NCBI GenBank assembly: GCA_902385515.1
Contig: CABMGC010000015.1
Location: forward strand, 1 to 6,542
Length of the DNA: 6,542 nucleotides
Direction: 5' to 3'
DNA from: an uncultured archaeon
GTDB lineage: Archaea > Micrarchaeota > Micrarchaeia > Micrarchaeales > CABMGC01
Positions 1 to 4,499 of the stretch are shown in pieces. The notes beneath the pieces were generated by a model. The model ran no database searches. It saw nothing but the letters and a program-made list of their open reading frames with translations, and had not been told where the DNA came from. Position numbers and translations under genes: made by a program. Position 1 is the stretch's first letter. The number at the start of each line of letters is the position of its first letter.

Positions 1-805
1 CGAGAACAACGTGGGCGTGAACGCGCAGTTCGTGCTGGGGGTGCTGCGGGGGATGAACAGCGTCGGCATGTATCCGATAGTGTTCAACGGCGCCGTGACC
101 GTGATGGCAATAATCGGAGGCTTCCTGATCGCTTTCGATAAGCGACAACCCGGCAGGTTCTTCGCCATATTGCTCCTAGGGCTTTGGTTCGCAGTATACT
201 TCGGATTCTACTGCTCGTTCTATGCAGGAGCTGCTACGTTCGGGGTGGACTCGAGATTCATGCTTCAGCTGCTTCCTTCGCTTTCCATACTTGCCGCGGC
301 CGGCGTATGCAAGCTGGGAGACGGGGCGCGGGCGCTCGTCGCACGGGGAAAGAAGAAGATGCGTCTAGCAGGGCTCGCCGCAGGGGTGGCGGTAGCAGGA
401 GTGGCGTTTTCGGCGGTCGCGGCATATCCTTTCATAGCGCTGATGCCTCTTACGACCATCAGCCCTGGCGCAATGCCTCAGCAGACTGTGATTCTCAAGG
501 CGATGAACTTCTTCTACGGCAACCACTCCAGCGTGCCCTCCGGCTGCGTCGTGTACTCATTCACCCCGGACATCTGGTACGAGGTGGGCGTGAACTCGTC
601 GCAAATAGGATACCTCAGCACCAGCGGAAACCTCAGCTCGAGCACTGGCTTCCGCAACTGCGCGGTCCTGGATTACGGCTACTGGTGCCTCGTACCTCCG
701 TACCACGATACGCTGTGCAAGCAGCTTTCGAACGCATACGCGCTCACTCCCCTGGCGACTTCGGGAAATGGCAACAGCGCGTATTACTTGCTGGGCAATA
801 AATAG
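1..805 (+). CDS. C-terminal part of a polytopic membrane glycosyltransferase-like protein (GT39/PMT-type), 5' partial
   Basis: The frame is open from nt 2 and ends at TAG 803-805, so the start lies left of the window; the GTG at nt 11 is internal. Four hydrophobic segments are visible, at about nt 80-136, 158-223, 257-307 and 365-427. A positively charged loop rich in Lys/Arg (nt 338-364) lies between the last two and is probably cytoplasmic. The segment around nt 242-307 (YAGAATFGVDSRF followed by a Leu/Pro-rich helix) resembles the late part of GT39-type lipid-linked-sugar glycosyltransferases, where an Arg-containing loop precedes a helix with a Leu-Pro pattern. After the last helix come about 120 soluble residues, probably outside the cell, with four Cys and several N-x-S/T sequons. 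By family, such proteins move sugars from polyprenyl-phosphate donors to acceptors outside the membrane. The catalytic N-terminal acidic motif is not in the window, so the assignment rests on topology and resemblance alone. The gene converges on the minus-strand operon, with 29 bp between stops. Confidence 0.8.
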   Translation, partial: ENNVGVNAQFVLGVLRGMNSVGMYPIVFNGAVTVMAIIGGFLIAFDKRQPGRFFAILLLGLWFAVYFGFYCSFYAGAATFGVDSRFMLQLLPSLSILAAAGVCKLGDGARALVARGKKKMRLAGLAAGVAVAGVAFSAVAAYPFIALMPLTTISPGAMPQQTVILKAMNFFYGNHSSVPSGCVVYSFTPDIWYEVGVNSSQIGYLSTSGNLSSSTGFRNCAVLDYGYWCLVPPYHDTLCKQLSNAYALTPLATSGNGNSAYYLLGNK

Positions 806-834
806 CGATGGCCAATGGCCTGCGCCAACCGCAG

Positions 835-1650
835 TCATCGCTGCTGCTTCTTGCGGTTTCGCATCTGGACGAAGATCAGGAGCGCAGCCAGCACCAATAT
901 CGCGGCAATTGCGCCGGCAAAAACGACCGTGCCAGGGGAGATCGCGCCACTTTCGTCAGGATACCCTGCGAGTGACGACAGCTGAAACGACGCCTGGCTC
1001 ACATAGCCGAGCCCCCCCTTGTCGTACTGCGCGACCGCGGCGGCGGTGTAATCCACCTGCGATCCAGAAGGCGGGTCAACGTTGAAGCTGACGTTCATAC
1101 TAGACAGCGCGGGGATAGTGACCGAATGGCTGCGCGCAGAAACGGATACTGCGGGCGAGAGCACGAGCGAGACGTTCGCGGCGACGCTGTCGGATCCCGC
1201 GTTGTAGAGCTCCACCTTTACCGTGGTCGAGCCGTTCCTGTTGCGGATCTGGGTTGGGGAAACATATATCTGCGAGTGCGTCACGCTGAAGAAGCTCACC
1301 ACGCACGGGAAAAGCACGGTGAATACCTCGCTCCCCTGTTGGTAGACGGCCACGAAGTGCGCGGAGTAGGTGCCGTTGGCAATGTTGTGCAGGCTCACGT
1401 TCAGGCTATGCTGGGATCCGGGAGGCACCGTATCGATGTAGTAGGTGCTGTTCGCCGGCGCAGCCCCGAAAATGAATGGGATTATGCGCATGCCGTATGC
1501 AGTGTCGTTGCCGGAGTTGGATATGTTGAACAGCATGAAGTTGCCGGCCAGGTCCGGCCTCACGCACGAACCTGTGAGCGTCACCGTGCCCGCGCTGGCG
1601 CAGCCTGTCATCAGCACGAACAGCAAAACGCAAGCGCAATGAACTCTCAC
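835..1650 (-). CDS. Secreted, C-terminally membrane-anchored protein with two beta-sandwich (CARDB/Ig-like) domains
   Basis: The protein has 271 residues and I do not recognise a specific family. Residues 1-20 form a signal peptide with a hydrophobic core. It includes MTGC at 14-17, which is lipobox-like, but an A-S-A cleavage site follows directly, so signal peptidase I is as likely. Residues 22-125 and 128-225 read as two beta-strand-rich domains. The second has the alternating pattern (VKVELYNAGSDSV, then NVSL and MNVSFNVDP) typical of CARDB/NEW-like adhesin folds. Cys29 and Cys116 could form a disulfide in the first domain. Eight N-x-S/T sequons (N42, 48, 67, 84, 92, 139, 159, 186) point to an exposed glycoprotein. 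A single membrane helix at 242-263 and a basic tail (RNRKKQQR) make it a type I protein. The start is GTG 1650-1648, overlapping the upstream ureohydrolase stop as GTGA, with a purine-rich AAGGGG about 5 nt before it. No separate promoter is evident, so it is probably co-transcribed and translationally coupled. A surface-binding role is inference. Confidence 0.82.
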   Translation of the reverse strand: MRVHCACVLLFVLMTGCASAGTVTLTGSCVRPDLAGNFMLFNISNSGNDTAYGMRIIPFIFGAAPANSTYYIDTVPPGSQHSLNVSLHNIANGTYSAHFVAVYQQGSEVFTVLFPCVVSFFSVTHSQIYVSPTQIRNRNGSTTVKVELYNAGSDSVAANVSLVLSPAVSVSARSHSVTIPALSSMNVSFNVDPPSGSQVDYTAAAVAQYDKGGLGYVSQASFQLSSLAGYPDESGAISPGTVVFAGAIAAILVLAALLIFVQMRNRKKQQR

Positions 1651-2543
1651 ACAGTCCCCTTTGAAAACATGAAGTGGCCCAGCGTCAGGTAGGCGAGCTT
1701 CGCCGCGAGGTAGTCGGGAGCGTGAAGGTAGGGTATCGGACAGAGCTCGGTTATGTCGAGCCCCGCGAGCTTCTTCCTTTCCGCGATGCCCTTTATTATT
1801 TTCATGAGTTCGTAGAACCTGAGGCCGTCCGGCTCGGGCGTGCCCACGCTGGGCATCTCGCTCGGGTCGAGCACGTCAAGATCCACTGTCACGTAGACGT
1901 TCCCGGGCGCCGCGTTGGTTATGAAAGATATTACGTCGTCAAAATCCATGCTCCTCATGTCCTCCATGAAGAGCATCGCGTTCCTCTCCCCGTTCTTTGC
2001 GGTATCTGCGTCGATGCTCCTTATCCCGACGTGCACGATGTTCTTGTACAGCTCCTTTGCCCGCGCCATGACGGTTGCATGCATGTACTTGCTGCCCAGC
2101 AGCTCGGGCCTCGTGTCCGCATGCGCGTCGAAGTGTATGATGCTTATGTCCTTGTCCTGCGCCTTGAACGCCTTCAGCGCCCCGAGCGTGACGGTGTGCT
2201 CCCCGCCAAGTATCAGCGGTATCTTTCCATCCTGCAAAATTATGCTTACCTCCTTGCTTATTCCATCGATCATGTTCTCTGGGGAGCTGACATCGGGCGA
2301 CATGCTCTGCATCGTGTATATGCCCATCGAGCTTACGTCCCTGCCGAGCTCGCAGCTGTACAGCTCCATGTTCCTGCTCGCGTTGATGATCGCGTCCGGC
2401 CCTTCCCTAGAACCCGTCTTGTAGGTGGTGGTGGCGTCGTAAGGTATGGGCAGCACGATTACGCGCGCAGAGTCATAGTCCTGCTCGTCTATGCCAAAAA
2501 GATTGTGCTTCGGAAGGGAATTCAAAGGTGATTTTTCAGTCAT
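1647..2543 (-). CDS. speB: Agmatinase-family ureohydrolase
   Basis: This 298-residue protein has the usual length of the arginase/agmatinase superfamily, which hydrolyses guanidino compounds to an amine plus urea using a binuclear manganese centre. All six expected metal ligands are visible: His116 in GGEHT (113-117), Asp139, His141 and Asp143 in HFDAHAD, and Asp221 and Asp223 in VDLDVLDP. Other family marks are SREGPDAI (45-52), His155 in MHATVMARA, GTPEPDGL (234-241), and Glu266 in DITELCPI, followed by the usual C-terminal LAAKLAYLTLG helix. The ATG 2543-2541 start is supported by a GAGG 8 nt upstream. There is no signal peptide, so the enzyme is cytoplasmic. In archaea such enzymes act on agmatine, or on N1-aminopropylagmatine, in putrescine/spermidine synthesis. 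The motifs do not settle the substrate, and guanidinobutyrate or other guanidino compounds remain possible. It is first in an operon with a surface protein, an odd functional pairing. The gene symbol is by family only. Confidence 0.93.
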   Translation of the reverse strand: MTEKSPLNSLPKHNLFGIDEQDYDSARVIVLPIPYDATTTYKTGSREGPDAIINASRNMELYSCELGRDVSSMGIYTMQSMSPDVSSPENMIDGISKEVSIILQDGKIPLILGGEHTVTLGALKAFKAQDKDISIIHFDAHADTRPELLGSKYMHATVMARAKELYKNIVHVGIRSIDADTAKNGERNAMLFMEDMRSMDFDDVISFITNAAPGNVYVTVDLDVLDPSEMPSVGTPEPDGLRFYELMKIIKGIAERKKLAGLDITELCPIPYLHAPDYLAAKLAYLTLGHFMFSKGTV

Positions 2544-2551
2544 TCTGGCAT

Positions 2552-2555
2552 CCTC
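2552..2555 (-). promoter_or_regulatory. Shine-Dalgarno-like GAGG of the ureohydrolase gene
   Basis: On the minus strand GAGG lies 8 nt before ATG 2543-2541 and supports that start. It implies a real 5' leader, unlike the two plus-strand genes and the protease gene, which appear leaderless. The ATG directly after the GAGG (2551-2549) opens only a three-codon frame (ATG CCA GAA TGA) and is too close to the motif to use it. Confidence 0.45.
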
Positions 2556-2584
2556 AAATTAAGAGATGGCGAGCGCCAAACAGC

Positions 2585-2591
2585 AATATCT
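2585..2591 (-). promoter_or_regulatory. Possible TATA box for the ureohydrolase operon
   Basis: On the minus strand this reads AGATATT. A start site about 26 bp downstream would fall near 2562 and give a leader of roughly 19 nt that contains the GAGG. An alternative is AATAAATA, the complement of the opposing promoter's TATA box (2604-2611), which would give a leader of about 40 nt. The two divergent promoters are packed into 95 bp and may interfere with one another. The match is weak. Confidence 0.25.
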
Positions 2592-2597
2592 ACTACT

Positions 2598-2610
2598 GGA
2601 AGGTATTTAT
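2598..2610 (+). promoter_or_regulatory. Archaeal TATA box with purine-rich BRE-like element, upstream of the PH/zinc-ribbon gene
   Basis: Purine-rich GGAAGG (2598-2603) precedes TATTTAT (2604-2610). The TATA centre is about 32 bp before ATG 2639, so transcription should begin near 2633. That leaves about 6 nt of leader with no room for a Shine-Dalgarno; none is visible. This is a near-leaderless archaeal promoter arrangement, judged by eye. Confidence 0.55.
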
Positions 2611-2638
2611 TGCTTAACCTCAAGAGATATTAGATTTC

Positions 2639-3160
2639 ATGGCAGTAGACGCGGCGGAAGTTGACGCTGCAAAGGAACTCCTTTGGCCCGACGAGAAGGT
2701 AGAGATGACGACAAGGCAGCTTAGGGCCGCCGGCGGCTCGCTTCTTTATCCCACCACCATCGTCGTCACAGACAAGAGGCTGCTGATACTGAGCAAGTCG
2801 GACATGGGGCTTAAGGAGGACTCCCAGGTAATATTCTACAAGGACATAACTGGGATCAGGATCGAGAAGGGCATAATGTCCTCGACCATATTCATACGGC
2901 TCAGCGGATTCGAGAAGGACACGGGATCCGTAGAGAACGGCAAGGAGGAGGGCGAGATAGCGGGGGTTCCCAACGAGGACGCGAAGCTCATAGTCGACTT
3001 CGTGAACAGAAAGCTGATGGAAGTTCCGGGAAATGTCGAACAGCCCAGGGAGGCGGGCGAGGCCGGGCGCGGGGAGTACAAGTACTGCCAGAGGTGCGGC
3101 ACCAAGAACGTCGGCGATGCCAGGTTCTGCAGCAAATGCGGCGCGCCGCTGGTAGCCTAA
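2639..3160 (+). CDS. Small PH-like domain protein with C-terminal zinc ribbon
   Basis: The protein has 173 residues and no signal peptide or membrane segment, so it is probably cytoplasmic. A short acidic N-terminal helix (1-20) leads into a beta-rich domain at about 21-95. The strand LLYPTTIVVTDKRLLIL (35-51), followed by QVIFYKDITGIRIEKG (63-78), is the characteristic pattern of bacterial-type PH domains (bPH/YokE-like), in which T-D-x-R-L begins a strand. A helix at 112-127 (NEDAKLIVDFVNRKLM) closes the fold, as in PH domains. An acidic, Gly-rich linker (128-146) connects to a four-Cys zinc ribbon, C150-x2-C153 and C164-x2-C167, of the short zinc-ribbon type (CQRCGTKN, then FCSKCGAPL). PH-like domains bind lipids or proteins and ribbons usually bind a protein or nucleic acid partner; the actual role is unknown. 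The ATG start fits the near-leaderless promoter upstream. Its 3' end is 43 bp before the next gene, which has its own TATA box. Confidence 0.85.
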   Translation: MAVDAAEVDAAKELLWPDEKVEMTTRQLRAAGGSLLYPTTIVVTDKRLLILSKSDMGLKEDSQVIFYKDITGIRIEKGIMSSTIFIRLSGFEKDTGSVENGKEEGEIAGVPNEDAKLIVDFVNRKLMEVPGNVEQPREAGEAGRGEYKYCQRCGTKNVGDARFCSKCGAPLVA

Positions 3161-3173
3161 CCTGCTGTTTACT

Positions 3174-3181
3174 ATTTTATA
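3174..3181 (+). promoter_or_regulatory. Archaeal TATA box upstream of the UbiA-family gene
   Basis: ATTTTATA is centred about 26 bp before ATG 3204, the standard archaeal TATA-to-start-site distance, so the transcript would begin at or next to the start codon (leaderless). No convincing Shine-Dalgarno is present. The T-rich stretch here (from 3167 on, just after the upstream gene's TAA) could also act as an oligo-T terminator for the PH/zinc-ribbon gene. Confidence 0.6.
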
Positions 3182-3203
3182 CCTTTGTCGCCAAAATGAG
3201 ATC

Positions 3204-4067
3204 ATGAACAAGGTCTTGGCGATACTTCGGCTCACCAGGATAGAGCACAGCATAATGCTCGTCATAGCGGTGCTTGCGGCCGAGATGCTGGCAGGCGGTC
3301 CGCCGGGCGCGATGACGCTGGCCCTAAGCCTCATAACGCCCATATTCGTAAGCATGGGATCGTTCGCGCTTAACGACTACTACGACATCGAGGTGGACCG
3401 GCTCAACAAAAAGAATAAGCGGCCGCTGGTCAACGGCTCGCTCACTTTGCGCCAGGCGAAGTACACTGCGGCGGCGTCGTTCGCGATAGGGGTTGTTGCC
3501 AGCGCGCCCATAGGCGCGTACGCGTTTGCGATAGCCTTCGTCTTCGCCGCGCTTGCGGCGGTCTACGCCCGCACTCTTAAGGAAGTGCTTATTGTGGGAA
3601 ACACCTACGTTGCGCTTTCGATGGTGATACCGTTCATTTACGGGAACTACGTGGTTGCGTCAGCGCTAGCGCCCTCGATAATTCCCGTCTGCGCGATGGT
3701 GTTCCTTAGCGGGATGGGCAGGGAGATCCACGGGACCATACGGGACTACAAGGGAGACGTCAAGGTCAGGAACGCGCTCACGCTTCCCAAGGCAATAGGC
3801 CTTGGCCCTGCCGCGTGGGTTGCGCTGGTACTGTATCTGGCGGCGATAGCCGTAAGCGCCTATCTCTTTGTTTCGGTGCCGCCGTTCGAGGGCAGCCTCA
3901 CATACGGGGCGATGGTCCTTGTAAGCGACGTCCTGCTCCTGTACGTAAGTTTCGGCCACATCGTCTTCAAATCGGATTCTTTCTACGACGGCGCGAGGAA
4001 CCTGTCTCTCGCAGCGATGGCCCTGGCAATACTTTCTATCCTTCTTGTTTCGCTGGTTCGTATTTGA
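3204..4067 (+). CDS. UbiA-family prenyltransferase, probably digeranylgeranylglyceryl phosphate synthase
   Basis: This 287-residue polytopic protein has about nine hydrophobic helices, the normal count and length for UbiA enzymes. The first Asp-rich motif is complete: N57 D58 x2 D61 x3 D65, followed by LNKKNKRPLVNG (67-78), the usual N-R-P-L/I-x-x-G context. The second motif region is R173 E174 ... R180 D181 x2 G184 D185, followed by NALTLP (190-195). In archaea the closest common family adds the second geranylgeranyl chain to geranylgeranylglyceryl phosphate in membrane ether-lipid synthesis, and the R-E-I and G-D-...-TLP context fits that family better than quinone or chlorophyll prenyltransferases. 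Oddly, the Lys-Asp that normally opens the second motif (KDxxD) is Gly177-Thr178 here. The reaction therefore needs checking, and a sister UbiA function is possible. The start is ATG 3204, supported by the leaderless promoter spacing; the ATG at 3196 is out of frame. The 3' end overlaps the HIT gene on the other strand. Confidence 0.88.
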   Translation: MNKVLAILRLTRIEHSIMLVIAVLAAEMLAGGPPGAMTLALSLITPIFVSMGSFALNDYYDIEVDRLNKKNKRPLVNGSLTLRQAKYTAAASFAIGVVASAPIGAYAFAIAFVFAALAAVYARTLKEVLIVGNTYVALSMVIPFIYGNYVVASALAPSIIPVCAMVFLSGMGREIHGTIRDYKGDVKVRNALTLPKAIGLGPAAWVALVLYLAAIAVSAYLFVSVPPFEGSLTYGAMVLVSDVLLLYVSFGHIVFKSDSFYDGARNLSLAAMALAILSILLVSLVRI

Positions 4068-4494
4068 AAATCTTGCGCATCTTCTTTAGCTCTTCTTCGA
4101 AATTGGCCGCAAGCGGAGCGGTCTCCGCGCCGAGGTCGTCGTAAAACTCCGTCAAGTGCTTCTTGATGTACGTGTCACCTGCGCTCCTTGGCACCACGTG
4201 CATGTGAAGGTGCGGTATTGACATTCCAGAGTGCCTTCCGGAGTTGACCGAAAGGTGATACGAATCCGTTTTGTACATCTTGAGCAATTCCGGAACCAGC
4301 CTGCGAAGGATGACGCCAAGATCTACGAGTTCGTCGTCAGTCAGGTCGGGCATTCCGAGCACATGCCGCTTTGGAACTATGAGCGAATGCCCGGGAAGGA
4401 TGGGTCTTATGTCCGGGATGGCGACAAAATGGCGCGTCTCCAGGAATATCTCCTTGGCCAGTTCAGGGGAGCAGAATAGGTCTTTCATCCGCAT
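4036..4494 (-). CDS. HIT-family (histidine triad) nucleotide hydrolase
   Basis: From ATG 4494 the protein has 152 residues (153 with GTG 4497), typical for HIT proteins. In the 153-residue numbering the triad is HLHMHVVPR, His96-x-His98-x-His100, with His98 the expected nucleophile that forms a covalent nucleotide intermediate. Upstream marks are FCSPELAKE, PGHSLIVPKRH (35-45), DLTDDEL and N85. These resemble FHIT/Ap4A-hydrolase and GalT-like members, which cleave phosphoanhydride or phosphoramidate bonds in nucleotides. The Gln usual in the G-Q-S/T before the triad is Met92 here. The protein is cytoplasmic, with no signal peptide. Three starts are plausible: GTG 4497 (GTGA overlap), ATG 4494 (TGATG overlap) and ATG 4488. 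A 7-nt AGGTGAT, which contains the upstream stop, lies 4 nt before ATG 4488. It follows the Lon-like protease gene directly, so translation is probably coupled. The last 32 bp overlap the convergent prenyltransferase gene. The precise substrate is unknown. Confidence 0.9.
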   Translation of the reverse strand: MRMKDLFCSPELAKEIFLETRHFVAIPDIRPILPGHSLIVPKRHVLGMPDLTDDELVDLGVILRRLVPELLKMYKTDSYHLSVNSGRHSGMSIPHLHMHVVPRSAGDTYIKKHLTEFYDDLGAETAPLAANFEEELKKMRKIFKYEPAKQEG

Positions 4495-4499
4495 CACCT
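4493..4499 (-). promoter_or_regulatory. Shine-Dalgarno-like AGGTGAT at the protease/HIT junction
   Basis: The minus-strand AGGTGAT matches the archaeal anti-Shine-Dalgarno complement well and includes the TGA stop of the protease gene. It sits 4 nt before ATG 4488, the third candidate start of the HIT protein. A second purine run (GAGGGG, 6 nt before ATG 4494) would favour the earlier ATG, so the true start is undecided between 4494 and 4488. Confidence 0.4.

Noticed and set aside
809..820. GGCC-AAT-GGCC inverted repeat between the convergent genes at 805 and 835, considered as a bidirectional terminator
   Set aside because: The stem is only 4 bp, with a 3-base loop and no flanking T-run on either strand.
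1600..1606. Lipobox-like MTGC in the signal peptide of the beta-sandwich protein, considered as evidence for a lipoprotein
   Set aside because: The protein already has a C-terminal membrane helix, the -3 residue is Met rather than Leu, and an A-S-A signal-peptidase site follows immediately, so lipidation is not supported enough to call.
1126..1692. 188-codon plus-strand frame opposite the beta-sandwich surface protein
   Set aside because: The minus-strand reading has a clean signal peptide, sequons and membrane anchor. This frame gives an Arg/His/Gly-rich product without features.
1674..2531. 285-codon open frame on the plus strand opposite the ureohydrolase
   Set aside because: It runs antisense to a gene with all six metal ligands. 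Its translation is Arg/Val/His-rich with no recognisable motif, as expected from the complement of GC-rich coding sequence.
2540..2551. Mini reading frame ATG CCA GAA TGA on the minus strand overlapping the ureohydrolase start, considered as an upstream regulatory ORF
   Set aside because: Its ATG directly abuts the GAGG, leaving no ribosome spacing, and three codons are too few to support a claim.
2726..2737. Perfect 12-bp palindrome GCCGCCGGCGGC, considered as an operator
   Set aside because: It lies inside the PH/zinc-ribbon coding sequence, encodes Ala-Ala-Gly-Gly, and is the kind of palindrome expected by chance in GC-rich codons.
2630..3355. 241-codon minus-strand frame across the PH/zinc-ribbon gene and the start of the UbiA gene
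   Set aside because: It crosses two plus-strand promoters and two well-supported genes, and its product has no domain signature.
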